From Isochrysis galbana (taxonomy: Eukaryota > Haptophyta > Isochrysidales > Isochrysidaceae): DNA of 64,000 nt. Where the stretch lies: the NCBI GenBank assembly GCA_018136815.1, contig CM030935.1, positions 6,719,592 to 6,783,591 of the forward strand. Reading direction: 5' to 3'. The position numbers and the translations under genes are program-made. Shown here in pieces: positions 1 through 9,682 of this stretch. Within the stretch, counting starts at the first letter, position 1. The number at the start of each line of letters is the position of its first letter. The notes beneath the pieces were generated by a model. The model did not search any database. It was given only the letters and a program-made list of their open reading frames with translations, and was not told the origin of the DNA.

Positions 1-2
1 CG

Positions 3-872
3 CCAAAGCTCCCCGAAGTAGACTCGCGGCCAATGTGGGATTACATCCTTGCCGGGACCAACGGCCGTCCGGACCACCTACAGTTGAGCGCAGAGTCGCT
101 GCTAGAGTGGCCGTACAAGGTAGTGACAGGCAAACACCCCTACTCGTTCTACCAAGGCGAGAGCTACCCCAACGCCAGCACGCTCGACATGTACGCCGCA
201 GGTGGCGGCCCGGGATTTCAGGACTCGCATATCTGGGGGAACAACTTTCCCTTTAGCGCCCCTAGCGGTTTGTTCTTCCGCAACTGCGACGTCGCTCCGG
301 GCTGCCTTTTCAATGTTGAGGAGGACCCCTTCGAGCAACACAATCTAGCCGGCGAGCTACTGCTCAAGAACAAGCATGAGGAGATGCTGATTAAGCTACA
401 GGGCGAGAACACCCGGCTGTTCCTGCCCAATCGCGGCAACCTTTCCAAAACACCCTGCATCCAAGCAGCTCGCAATGGTGGCTCGACTGGGTTTTATGGG
501 CCATTTGTGGATGTCGCCGATTGGTACTCTCCGAGCCCGCCCGTGCCTGACTTCGCGGAGGTCGCCGCCGACTACGCGATTCTGAACTCCCAGCTCTTCA
601 ACGATCGAATTCGCCTGATGACTGAGTGCGTTGCTGAGTTCTACGACACCCCATGTGGCGAGTTCGCCTACAAGAACACCATTGCACGATATGCATTCGA
701 CAAGGCGCCGCCCACCCCGATCGACGACGTGGTCAGCACCTCGGATGGACCTGGACTTAGTCTGCCTCCATTGATGTCACTGTTGATTGCCCTCCTGCTA
801 CTTCATTTTCGCGAGCAGCACCCAGGTGCGCGAGCAAATTGGCGCGAGGGGGGGGGGGCGGGGCGCTGGTAG
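3..872 (+). CDS. Arylsulfatase-family C-terminal part (5' partial)
   Basis: The frame is open from the first bases of the window, so the gene begins upstream. The visible part is the C-terminal third of a sulfatase. Its first residues (LPEVDSRPMWDYI) resemble the arylsulfatase segment in which a goal amount or target is named. A later LFNVEEDPFEQHNLA motif is the typical 'LFDIxEDPxExxNLA' signature near the end of arylsulfatase A/B-like enzymes. Sulfatases hydrolyse sulfate esters, usually in the secretory or lysosomal route. The catalytic formylglycine region is outside the window. A hydrophobic segment of about 17 residues (LPPLMSLLIALLLLHF) lies close to the C-terminus and could anchor the protein. 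The frame ends just after a run of G (847-857) and overlaps another open frame there, so the true C-terminus is uncertain. Confidence 0.6.
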   Translation, partial: PKLPEVDSRPMWDYILAGTNGRPDHLQLSAESLLEWPYKVVTGKHPYSFYQGESYPNASTLDMYAAGGGPGFQDSHIWGNNFPFSAPSGLFFRNCDVAPGCLFNVEEDPFEQHNLAGELLLKNKHEEMLIKLQGENTRLFLPNRGNLSKTPCIQAARNGGSTGFYGPFVDVADWYSPSPPVPDFAEVAADYAILNSQLFNDRIRLMTECVAEFYDTPCGEFAYKNTIARYAFDKAPPTPIDDVVSTSDGPGLSLPPLMSLLIALLLLHFREQHPGARANWREGGGAGRW

Positions 873-1198
873 ACACCTGGCTGTCGTGTCTTATTTGCTC
901 AGAGCTATTCAACATCGCACGTTTGGCAGGCGCGGGCATTCTCACTAATGGCCTCTTCTGTAACGTTGCTACCAAGTGCTCGTGCTTCGAGTCCACTGCC
1001 GGCTCGCTACGCGAGTGCGTCGACGCCGCAGTCGACTCCATCGTGGAGTCAGATGCAGAGAGCGCAGGGCCGTTCTCCGGTATGGGCTGCTTACTCAACT
1101 GTGGGCTCCTCTCGGAGCCGGCATGCCAAGCTCGCTGCTTAGCCGACAATCTCGGTGATAAGATGGCCATGAGTGACTGCGTGATTGCATGCGGCTGA
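839..1198 (+). CDS. Cysteine-rich open frame after the sulfatase, possibly its displaced C-terminus
   Basis: This 119-codon frame overlaps the sulfatase end through a poly-G run (847-857) and lies in a different frame. After the glycine stretch it encodes about 100 residues with many regularly spaced cysteines (CLIC, CNVATKCSC, CLLNC, CQARC, CVIAC), a pattern suggesting a disulfide-rich extracellular segment. A one- or two-base error in the G run, or an unseen intron, would join it to the sulfatase. It could also be an unrelated small exon. I do not recognise a named domain. Confidence 0.35.
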   Translation: MARGGGGGALVDTWLSCLICSELFNIARLAGAGILTNGLFCNVATKCSCFESTAGSLRECVDAAVDSIVESDAESAGPFSGMGCLLNCGLLSEPACQARCLADNLGDKMAMSDCVIACG

Positions 1199-1349
1199 AG
1201 TGTTGCTGAGGTGCGCCAATATTCTCGCAAACCTAGAAGATCTGAGCCGTCCTTCTCAAGACATGGAGAGGGAGAAGGGCCTTAGAATGTTTGCGCACGC
1301 GCACGTACTCAAACAGTGAAACTAAGGCGTTTCACATAGTATCATTTTT

Positions 1350-1776
1350 TTCTGCAAAATCCAACTAAGTTTATACTTGGTTCGCCCATGGGGGGGCACG
1401 AGCCCCCCCCCCCCCCCCCTTCTCCACTCCTCCCCTGCCATGGGGGAGGAACCACCCATCCGCTCCTGGCGCATGTCTGATGGCTGCTTGCCAGGAGCCC
1501 ACTGCCCTGCTGACCCAGAGTCGGCCGCCCACTCGGAGACACAGGAGGAAGGGGGGGGAGATCACCGGGGGGGGGGCGCAGGCCACCGGACCATATCTAA
1601 GCCCTTCACCCCTGTCCCCCTAGTAGTGTACGGGGGGAGCCGCCTGATGGCAGGGGGAGGAGGACCGGGGGAGTGGGGGTGTTGAAAGTATGCTACGTAC
1701 TACGTGTAGTAGGTAGTGGTTCCATTCGCCGCGAGTGCGGTAAGAATATTAAAAGGTTTTTTCTTCTGCAAAATCC
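1350..1776 (+). mobile_element. SINE-like element, family A+B, with 13-bp target duplication
   Basis: The 13-mer TTCTGCAAAATCC occurs at 1350-1362 and again at 1764-1776 and encloses a ~400-bp unit. The unit starts with AACTAAGTTTATACTTGG followed by an inverted G/C block around CACGAG. It ends with GAATATTAAAAGG and a T run. The left half ('A') recurs near 18000-18195 (reverse), 30684 and 60758. The right half ('B') recurs at 5812-6055, 16495-16545 (reverse) and 26664-26765. Flanking direct repeats plus a T-rich tail fit retroposition of a short element. Two G/C palindromes inside could form strong hairpins. Confidence 0.6.
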
Positions 1777-2129
1777 TTAGCTGATCGGCCTAGCCCCTAC
1801 CACACTCCCCGTTCCGCTCCACCCCTCGCGTTCCTTTTTCTTTTTCTTTGGTGTTGGGCTTGGGGGGTGCCGGCGAGTGTGCACTACTTTGGGCCTAGCG
1901 TTGGGAGAGGTGGGGCGGGTCTTTTGTGTTGTGTTTTTGGGCGGCGGCGTGTGTCGGATTGCCGCGTTGTCGGGGCCCCGCAACTCGGCTTCCCCTAAGG
2001 GCATACGTGCTTTTAGTGCTCTTCGCTTCTTGCGACCGGGTGTTATCCTTGCTGGTCGCTGAAGGTGCGGGCCATCAAAAGTCCCGGTGCACCACCCAAA
2101 TACGGGAGAAATTATACCCCCGTATACGT
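1777..2129. other. Intergenic stretch, nothing recognised
   Basis: I see no convincing gene here. The open frames are short and G/C-skewed. The sequence between the SINE-like element and the A/T-C tandem block has no repeat that I can match elsewhere in the window. Confidence 0.4.
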
Positions 2130-2280
2130 GCGCATTATAACTACTAGGATGTTTGACCCCCTCCCCCCCTATAATTATTATTGCAAGGGTGTTCGACTCC
2201 CTCCCCCCTCCCCCCTCCCACCCACCCCAATTATAATTAATAGGGTGTTCGACCCCCATCCCCATCCCCCCCAATAATTA
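2130..2280 (+). repeat. Degenerate tandem repeat, ~45-55-bp unit
   Basis: Three imperfect units each contain TATAATTA-like sequence, then GGGTGTTCGACCCCC (or TGTTTGACCCCC), then a C/T-rich stretch. AT-rich and C-rich blocks alternate. No coding potential is visible. Confidence 0.55.
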
Positions 2281-2463
2281 TAAAAAAATCTTCTTAAAAT
2301 TCCCCGCTAAGTGTGAGGTGTGAGGCAGTGTGCTAGTGTACCTCCCTACTACCCAACCTTAACCCCTAACAACCCCCTCCCCCTTTCCCAGTTCCCTCAT
2401 TGTGACTCATTGGCGGAGAAGCTGGTTCCGGGGAGGCCGCGCGCGCTGCTTCGGGGAGTGCGC
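2281..2463 (-). mobile_element. LINE 3'-tail copy 1 (repeat C)
   Basis: This 180-bp sequence matches 4857-5035, 10569-10755 and, more diverged, 31060-31240. On the plus strand it begins with an A run and TCTTCTTAAAA, then GAGGCAGTGTGCT, CTTAACCCCTAACAACCCCC, and ends at GAGAAGCTGGTTCCGGGGAG and a GCGCGC block. In two other copies it is followed on the minus strand by LINE-type protein remnants, so I read it as the 3' end of a minus-oriented non-LTR element ending in a T run. This copy is truncated, with no protein remnant. Confidence 0.6.
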
Positions 2464-2500
2464 AACGCTACCCCTTCGCTGTCTGAAGGAGCCTAGGCCC

Positions 2501-2880
2501 CAGACATGACCATTAATGCAAGCCGGGGCGTTCAGATGACCCGCCCGCCCGTCCCCGGGCTCTGCCGGGGTCCGGGGTCTCTGCAGGGCCTGCAGGGACA
2601 TCTTCACCTGCGTCTTCACCTGCGTCGGCGTGCGGCATCGGCCAGCGGCTCATTGCAGGTGCGCATCTTCCCAGTTGGAAAATTTTTTTATTCCCAGACA
2701 TGACCATTAATGCAAGCCGGGGCGCTCAGATGACCCGCCCGCCCGTCCCCGGGCTCTGCCGGGGTCTCTGCAGGGCCTGCAGGGACATCTTCACCTGCGT
2801 CTTCACCTGCGTCGGCGTGCGGCATCGGCCAGCGGCTCAGTGCAGGTGCGCATCTTCCCAGTTGGAAATTTTTTTTATTG
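2501..2880 (+). repeat. Tandem duplication of a ~194-bp unit
   Basis: The units 2501-2694 and 2695-2880 both start CAGACATGACCATTAATGCA and both end with a CCAGTTGGAAA T-run sequence. They differ by a short deletion (GGTCCGG present only in the first) and a few substitutions. Each has an internal doubled CTTCACCTGCGT. This is a recent local duplication without a clear gene. Confidence 0.8.
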
Positions 2881-2975
2881 TCCTCCTCTCCTCGGCCGAC
2901 GGAGGGAAGTTTCGTCCAAAACATTCTCCGGTCCCAGGATATTCCGTGGGGGCTCTCTACGCGCTCCGGCGCCCC
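2880..2975 (-). repeat. Dispersed repeat H, copy 1
   Basis: About 95 bp here are the reverse complement of 56315-56412. They include the shared run GAGAATGTTTTGGACGAAAC and the GTCGGCCGAGGAGAGGAGGAC end. Only these two copies are in the window. Confidence 0.7.
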
Positions 2976-2984
2976 CCAGCTCCA

Positions 2985-3165
2985 GCTTCGAACCGGGCCA
3001 AAGGTAGCGCACGCCTTGGCCGCACCCCGGAAACCAAAGAAAAAGAAAAGAATCGGAGAAGGGAAGGAAGCGGTGCTCAGGGAGATCAGGGCGATGCCAG
3101 TGGAGAGGTAGTATGTACCGGGCTCCTAGTAGGTGTTTGGCCCTGAATCGTCAGGTATTGTTTTT
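2985..3165 (+). mobile_element. SINE-like family E, copy 1 (diverged)
   Basis: The order of blocks matches 19633-19922 and the reverse strand of 61085-61320: a GGTAGCGCAC...CGCACCCC...AAACCAAAGA segment, a G/A-rich centre, then CTAGTAGGTGTTTGGCCCTGAATC and a T-rich end. The reverse strand has CCCGGTTCGAAGCT, which resembles a tRNA B box, so a tRNA-derived origin is possible. Confidence 0.45.
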
Positions 3166-3437
3166 ATCCTTGAATGAGGCGGCAGCCTCTCTAAAAAGAA
3201 AAAGGAGGAGTGTCTGAATGAGTTGTGTAGTAGAGCGCGCGAATGCGTCCGCTCGCGGCGCTCGCGGCGGCCGTCGAGCCCCTTGACGCACATCAGGCCG
3301 GCGAGAGCCTGGCCCTCCCGCCCTTCACCCCCCCACCCCCCACCCCTTTGTTTCCTCGTCAATTCCACCCTTTTCCACTGGAACGCCTTGAAGGAGAGAG
3401 AGAACGGGGGGGGGGGGGAGAGAGAGAGCACTGGCGG

Positions 3438-4604
3438 ATGGCTCGGCGTCCGGCAAGAGAGTCTCAATGCTTGGTGGATGTTCTCCGCGCGGACTTACTG
3501 GCGCTTGTAGTGGATCAGCTGAGCGGACCAGACCATGCACACATTCGGCAGGTGAGCCGTGCGCTCGCGGGTGCCGTCCGGGCGCACGCAGCGAGTAAGC
3601 TGCTTTCATCGGTCGGAGAGTCTGTCCGCTGGGGAGCGCCTGTCTGTAACCTGGCAGCGGAGCACGGCGAGCTGACGGTGCTGCGCTGGGCGCGACGGCA
3701 CGACTGCCACTGGAGCGAGCACACTGCCGCATGCGCCGCCCAAGGCGGCCACCTCGAGCTGCTGCAGTGGGCGCGCAGCCGAGGATGTCCGTGGGACACG
3801 GAGACTTGCTCCAAGGCGGCGAGAGGCGGCCATCTCGCCCTGCTGCAGTGGGCGCGTGCGCAAGGGTGTCCATGGAATGAAGATACCTGTGCGCAGGCAG
3901 CAAGGGGCGGCCATTTCGATGTATTGCGATGGGCGCAGGAGCACGGCTGCCGCTGGGATGAGCGGACTTGCATGTTTCTGGCAGGCACGGGCAATCTGCA
4001 AATGCTTCAATGGGCAAGAGAGCGGGGATGTCCGTGGGATGACGGCGCCTGCTCTGACGCAGCATGCAGCGGTAATCTTGAGATGCTGCAATGGGTGCGC
4101 GCGATGGGCTGTCCGTGGGGCACATACACGTGCGCATTTGCCACACTGTGTGGGCATCTGGAATTGCTTCAATGGGCTCGACGACATGGCTGTCCATGGG
4201 ACGAGGACACCTGTGCGTTTGCGGTGGAGGACGACCATCTTGAGGTACTGCAATGGGCTCATTGGCACGGCTGTGCGTGGGACGAGGATACCTGCGCCAG
4301 AGCAGCGGGCCGTGGCCATCTCGTGGTGCTGCAGTGGGCACGTGAGCATGGGTGTCCCTGGGATGAGCGGGTTTGCTCGGATGCGGCGTTTGGCGGCCAT
4401 CTTGAGGTGTTGCGTTGGGCACGCGAAAACGGCTGCCCATGGAGCGAGCGCACGTGCACGTTGGCGGCAATGGGCGGCCACCGTGAGGTGCTCAAGTGGG
4501 CGCATGAGCACGGCTGCCCTTGGATAAGTGACCAAATCCATGCTGACGCGAGGAAAGGTGGCCATGACCATGTTTTGCAATGGCTATGTGAGCAAGGGTT
4601 GTAA
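3438..4604 (+). CDS. F-box-like / ankyrin-repeat protein
   Basis: A 388-residue protein if translation starts at 3438 (MARRPARES). The frame is open back to 3243, but that part is low-complexity and probably leader. Residues ~12-50 (VDVLRADLLALVVDQLSG...IRQVSRALAGAVR) resemble an F-box-like helical start. From ~residue 70 there are about 12 tandem ~27-residue repeats of the form GHLEVLQWAREHGCPWDEDTC, an ankyrin variant abundant in marine algal and large-virus genomes. The Trp and Cys positions are strongly conserved between repeats. If the F-box reading is right, the protein would be a substrate adaptor for an SCF ubiquitin ligase, with the ankyrin stack binding the partner. It appears to be one exon. 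The target is unknown. Confidence 0.8.
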   Translation: MARRPARESQCLVDVLRADLLALVVDQLSGPDHAHIRQVSRALAGAVRAHAASKLLSSVGESVRWGAPVCNLAAEHGELTVLRWARRHDCHWSEHTAACAAQGGHLELLQWARSRGCPWDTETCSKAARGGHLALLQWARAQGCPWNEDTCAQAARGGHFDVLRWAQEHGCRWDERTCMFLAGTGNLQMLQWARERGCPWDDGACSDAACSGNLEMLQWVRAMGCPWGTYTCAFATLCGHLELLQWARRHGCPWDEDTCAFAVEDDHLEVLQWAHWHGCAWDEDTCARAAGRGHLVVLQWAREHGCPWDERVCSDAAFGGHLEVLRWARENGCPWSERTCTLAAMGGHREVLKWAHEHGCPWISDQIHADARKGGHDHVLQWLCEQGL

Positions 4605-4799
4605 CACGAGTAACTTCTTTTTGCATGCACTGCGTCGCAATTGCTAGATTAGATCACCGACCCCCACATTAGGGTATACAATACCCGACGCCGCCAACAA
4701 CGAACCCAAGAGGCCCGATCCGCCCCTCCCCCCAACAACGCGAGGCCCAAAGTAGTACATGGGCCGAACCCACCCCCGAAGACCGAATAAAAAGGAATG
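4605..4799. other. Downstream of ankyrin gene, no feature
   Basis: Short 3' flank with no recognisable element before the retroelement fragments begin. Confidence 0.4.
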
Positions 4800-4858
4800 G
4801 AGGACTCTTTGATCGGGATACCCCGGAGACCAGATGCCCTGTCCAGGGTGCAAAGGAA
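4800..4858 (-). mobile_element. Fragment of the gypsy reverse transcriptase
   Basis: About 55 bp match the gypsy element at 46573-46634 with a few changes; both share CAGATGCC and GTCCAGGGTGCAAAGGAA. In the intact element this encodes the LCTLDLASGFWGIPI part of reverse transcriptase. The fragment abuts the LINE 3' tail that starts at about 4857. Confidence 0.75.
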
Positions 4859-5560
4859 AAGAGAAAAAAATTCTTCAAAATCTCCGCTACGCGGCGGCGT
4901 GAGGCAGTGTGCTCATGGACCTCCCTACTAGCCGGCCCCAACCTTAACCCCTAACAACCTCCTCCCCCGTCCCCAGTTCCCTCTCTAGCGGAGAAGCTGG
5001 TTCCGGGGAGGCCGCGCGCGCTGCTCCGGCCAGGAGTTGGAGAGAAGGGGGCGGGAGACTGTGGCTTCTCCTTCGCTCTGACTCGGCTTGCATCTCCTTT
5101 TCTTATATCGCATTAGATCTTTCATGCTTTCCGTTGGGGGTCTTACCAGCTACCAGAGAGGTTAGCTAGCCCTTACTTACTTAGGTGATGTTTCGTATGT
5201 CCAAAGCTCTCGCCGGCTGCAAGAGGTCTTCCGATGTTCCCAGGTTGAAGTCTTTGTCCACCGTGTAAAGAGGGCTTATCATTTTCCGAATATGTTTGTT
5301 ACTCGGGACTCGGGACGTGTAGCTCCATATTCTCTCGTTGTTTTTTCAGCCTCTGAAAGAAACCGACCTTCGCCGTTACTAATATGTGGTACCTTGCAAG
5401 GAGCGCTCTTATGATCGATCTAACGGACCTGCCGTCCGCGTTGCCATATTGAATGTTATAAAAGTCCGTTAGGATATATCTCAACGCCAGGATACCTAAT
5501 ACCTAAGTATAAGTATCCCGAGGAGGGATGCGGTCTGTCTACCTGGTAGCAAAAGAGAAC
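4857..5560 (-). mobile_element. 5'-truncated LINE copy (minus strand)
   Basis: On the minus strand, protein remnants read from ~5557 (FCYQVDRPHPSSGYL), through 5484-5302 (RYILTDFYNIQYGNADGRS), to ~5300-5180 (PSNKHIRKMISPLYTVDKDF), and then into the shared 3' tail (4857-5035). The same peptides occur in the same order at 31350-32560. Frames change between segments, so the copy is dead. The element breaks off at ~5560, which is typical 5' truncation. Confidence 0.7.
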
Positions 5561-5811
5561 TAACTTTATAGTTGGTTGCCATGAAGCGCGCCGCCGCTCC
5601 CCACCTCTCCTTCGGGCCCACCGCCGCGGGCGCCCCCCAGCACCCATGGAGCTGTCGCTGGCGAAGCGACCGCGTCCGCAGTAGCCGATGTACCTGCGCA
5701 CAAACTAACTGACGGACTGAAAGGAGCGAGCAAACTGTGGGCAGAGCGATAGCCCCGCCCACCAAAACATTGGTAAGTCCCGCGCCTATTAACAGGATAA
5801 GTCGGGACCGA
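5560..5811. other. Unassigned sequence
   Basis: A GC-rich block with short open frames on both strands. None has a recognisable domain or a repeat partner in the window. Confidence 0.35.
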
Positions 5812-6055
5812 GGCCGCCGCCCACCCGGAGACATAGGAGGAAGGGGGGCAATGATCTCCGGGGGGGGGGGCATGAGCCACTGGACATATCTAAGCCCTTC
5901 ACCCCAATCCCCCTAGTAGTGCACGGGGGGAGTCGCCTGATGGGGGGGGGGGGGGAAAGCCGGGGGAGTGGGGGTGTAAAAAGCTTTTTCTGCGTGAAAA
6001 GAAAGCAGGTCCACGGCCGCGTGTGCGGTGAGAATATTGAAAGGTTATTACTGCG
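5812..6055 (+). mobile_element. SINE-like family, B half
   Basis: Matches 1530-1763: GGAGACATAGGAGGAAGG, CATATCTAAGCCCTTCACCC, CCCCTAGTAGTGCACGGGGG, then GTGCGGTGAGAATATTGAAAGG. The A half is missing. A long G run (5941-5954) lies inside. Confidence 0.65.
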
Positions 6056-6176
6056 GCGCAATCGCTTTACACGTAACCGTGCTTGTCATCTTTGAAACGC
6101 GACATCATGCGTCACCGTCGGCCTAATCAAAACGATGGCCTGACACCACGGACACGTCCATGCGGTCGCATGACTC

Positions 6177-9100
6177 CTATCCATGAGCACTTTTTGCATC
6201 AGGAATCGCTTTACCCGGCTGGACTTCCACCTCAGGCCTGACCATCGCCGAGAGGCGCTGTGGTATGGTGCCCGGCCCTTTGATGGAGCGTAGGAGCGAT
6301 GATTGTAGCTGGGGCTTTAGGATAGTTTCAGTCAACTTCTTGGCTAGCAGGGTCTGCTGAGAGCCGTCGCGGAGCCGCTCGCGAAGGCGCCGGAGCACGG
6401 CCTTTTTATCCCAATGGCGGATGATGAACCATATCAGCGAGATGAGGCGGACGAGGAAGCCAAAGATCAGCATCGCTACGATAGAGGCCGAGTACCAATC
6501 GACATCGCCGCGCTCGTACGCGTCGATGTCCGCGTACGCCCCGACGCCCGGGATCAGGCCGAAGCTCTGGAAGCGCGAAAGGACGAAAATGCGTGCTGCG
6601 CCAAACGGCAGGCTGGTCGCATCGAGCATGCCGCCGGCGAGAATAGCCCACATCCCGGGCGACAGCATGAAGAAGCCGTAGCCACCGTCGTTGTCCGTCG
6701 AGCGGCAGGTGCGCGATGAGCCCGACTTGCAGCTCCAGTGGCTCCCAGAGAGCCACGGTCGGCCGAGGCCGGGGTTGCTGACGACGTCGGCAGGCGCAGC
6801 GCCTATCACGCCGGTTAGCAGGATGGCGCACACGAATGAGCCGGCAGTCGCAGCGATGGCCGACCCCTTGCCTGCAAACATGGCCGAAGCGTATCCAAAG
6901 GCCGTGTAGGACCAGCCGACGTTGAAGAAGAGCCAAAGGAGCAACCAGAGGTCGGCATGCGTCGCCGTCATGCCAGCATACGGGAGCAAAAACATTGGCA
7001 CCATCGGGACGAGCACCAAGATGGTGTCGGCAATCATCCGCGCCAACCCTTCGGCGATCTGGCGAACGCCCTGCGCCGCCTCGTGCTCGAAGCACGCGCG
7101 TTCAATGTCGTCGGAGCCGAGGGAAGTGAGTGTCACCGTCGCGCTCACCACGGAGAAGGAGGCTATGGAGAGCATGAGCAAGGTGATCCTCGTGTTGGAC
7201 GCCGGCTCTGGACCGCTCATGATGCCGCAGAGGAGGCCGAGGCCGTACCTGGGTGCGAGCAGAGGCGACGGCGATGAGCTACACGGCGGCGCGCTTGCGG
7301 GTGCGCGGGTTGGCGGCAGCACGTCCACGTCGGGCGAGGCTGTTGTGCTTACATGATACTGAGCGTGCTGATGTACTTGGAGCGTTTTCGCCAGAGCGAC
7401 AGTGCGTAGCGTGTGAAACAGTACCGGAACTGAATGAAGAAGCCCGGCAGCGGGCGGGTGCTCATCTGCCACCCGCCCACGTTTGCGTAGACCAGCTCCC
7501 ACGTCACGTCCACTTGAGCCATAGTCGCGATGCTCGCGATGAGCTGCCACAGCTCGAGCCGTACGTCACTGCCGACGGTGGGCTTGGCCACCTGGCACCA
7601 GGCAACAAACTCTACCTGCGAGCATTTGCCGCTGCGGCGCGCGGCAAGCTGGGCCTGCCGGTCGGCCTTGACGCGCCGGTTCCAGTGCGCCGCGAGCTCC
7701 TCTGCCTCGATGGGCGGCTTGGAGGTGCTCGTCGCCAAACCAAAGGCCACCTCAATGTAGAAGTCTGCAGGGTTCTCGCCCGGCTGCGGCGCGAAGCCGT
7801 GGGTCGCAAAGTAGCCCAGCGCATCATTTTGGCGGCCAGCATAGATGAACTCGCCGCGGCGAAGCACCATCACCTTGTCGAGAGCATTGACCACCGAGAA
7901 GCGCGGCTGGTGCAGCGAGGCGATGATGAGGATGCCGTACCTCTTGCAAAGGTTCTTAAGCACATCAACAACGAGGCGCGTGTTGACCGCGTCGAGCGCG
8001 CTGGTGGGCTCGTCGAGCAGCAAGATCGAAGGGCGAGTAACGAGCTCGGAGCCAATGCCTACGCGGCGCAGCTGGCCGCCCGAGAGCTTTTTCTTCGAGT
8101 TCTCGCGGTCACACGAGAAGTGCGCGCACGCGGTGAGGCCGAGGAGGGTGAGAACTGACTCGACGATGCTGCGCCGGTCGTCCTTGCTGATGCCGGGCAG
8201 GCGCAGCATGGACGAGTACCACAGATTCTCGAACACAGTGAGCGTCTTCTGCACAAGGTAGGCCTGGGGCACGAAGCCCATATTGGGTCCACGCACGAGC
8301 GGTTTGCCGTTGAGGGTGATGTCTCCCGAGAGCTGGCCGTACGTCGCGCGCCCACTTATTGCGTTGAGCAGCGTGGTCTTGCCCGAGCCGCTCTCACCCA
8401 TCAGCGCGCACAGATCGCCCTGCTCCATGTCGGCGTTGAGACCTGAGAGAATACAGCTTTTGCCGATGGTGAACGAGACATCGCTCAGCTGCAACGAGAC
8501 GAAGTTCTCACCCCTGCTCGTCTCCGTGCGTGCGCGTGCGAGCGTGCGGCGGAGAGCGAACTTGAGTCTGCGCACGTGCGCGCCACGGTCGAGGCTCGTC
8601 ACGGAAGACGTCTCCCTCGACAGTTGCCGCTGCTGCGCGCTTAAGCTCGCCTCCAAGCTTGCATGGCGAGGCGGGTCATTGGCGCTATACCTCTCGAACG
8701 AGCTGGTTTGCCGCATACGGGTCGCAATGAGCTCTGCGGTGGAGGCGCTCCGCAGCTGCTTGACAAATGGGGTGAGCCGCCGGCTGCGCTGTGCTTTACG
8801 GATGCGTTGCTGAAGCTCGATTGCTCCCGACACCACTTCCGCGAGCAGGTTCTTGCCGTCGGATAGTTGGCCCAGCTGCAGCCCCTTCACCTTGGTGGGC
8901 AGCACTGGCCGCCGCCGCTGCCGCCTCAAGCGCACCACGAGCTTGGCTATATGGCCGATCGCCCATGCGAGCACAAGCAGCACAACCGGCACAACGACGA
9001 GGTCGAACTTGGACCCCTCGGCACTCGAGCCGGCAGGGCAGCGGCTCTCGGGTGAGCGGCTGCCGAAACCGTCGGCCAGACAGCGCTGCGTCGCATTGGC

Positions 9101-9682
9101 GCCCTCGGGGCACTTGTAGCCCGCAGGGCAGACCTCGCGGTACGACGAGTTGTGGCAGATGTAGCCGGCGCTGCAAATAGCGGGAGCCCAGCTGCCGTTG
9201 GGGCAGAAGATGGTGAAGCCGTAGGTCGAGGTGTCGTGCAGGTCAGCGCGACCGTACGCAATGTTGGGGCACGCCTTGCCGCCGTCAAACGTGCCGGCCG
9301 CGCAGTAGCGGCCGGCCGCGCACTCCTCGCTCTCTTCTGGTGAGGCGCACGACCGTCCGGCGGGGCAGATGTTGTGATTGAGCCCACCACACGGGCTGCT
9401 GGTGTGCCCGGGGCAGTACTGACCGAAGCTGCACGGAACACACTCGCCGCTCGCGCAACTGGCGGCGCTCGTTGGCACGCACTGAAAGCCGGCGGCGCAC
9501 GTGGCGAGAGGTCCCGCCGGGTGGACTGCGCTCTGGTTGAGCGAGGAGGCGAGGCCAGTGTAGCAGTAGCCGGAGGGCGTGGAGGGAGGGTCTGTGGGCG
9601 CAGCGCACGAGTCGCCCACCGCTGCAGCTAGCAGAGTCACGCCGGCAGCCTCGAAGGAGCCATGGCGAGGGTCACACGACAT
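6177..9682 (-). CDS. ABCG-type ATP-binding cassette transporter with Cys-rich N-terminal ectodomain
   Basis: Two exons, 9682-7353 and 7248-6177, flank a 104-base GT-AG intron (donor GTAAGC, acceptor CACCCAG), giving about 1,133 residues. Residues ~25-215 are Cys-rich (CPAGRSC, CAAGRYC, CPAGYKC), like the GCC2/GCC3-type ectodomain of plant and oomycete ABCG half-transporters. A membrane helix follows at ~226-250. The nucleotide-binding domain has Walker A GESGSGKT (429-436), signature LSGGQ (533-537), Walker B ILLLDEP (553-559) and the switch His at ~591. Exon 2 supplies about six hydrophobic helices and a basic C-terminal tail. One NBD followed by one TMD is the ABCG order, and such half-transporters dimerise to export lipids or small molecules. 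The first 25 residues are a weak signal sequence. An upstream hydrophobic frame (9875-9672, MAASRFPLSLSLLLL) might be a separate signal exon. Confidence 0.85.

Noticed and set aside
3325-4580. Long minus-strand frames opposite the ankyrin gene
   Set aside because: Antisense openness caused by the repeated, GC-rich coding sequence.
4857-5560. Target-site duplication AAAAGAGAA around the LINE fragment
   Set aside because: The right-hand copy is part of the LINE coding sequence itself, so the match is microhomology or chance.
7253-9631. Long plus-strand frames opposite the ABCG gene
   Set aside because: Antisense shadows of a strongly supported coding sequence with intact ABC motifs.
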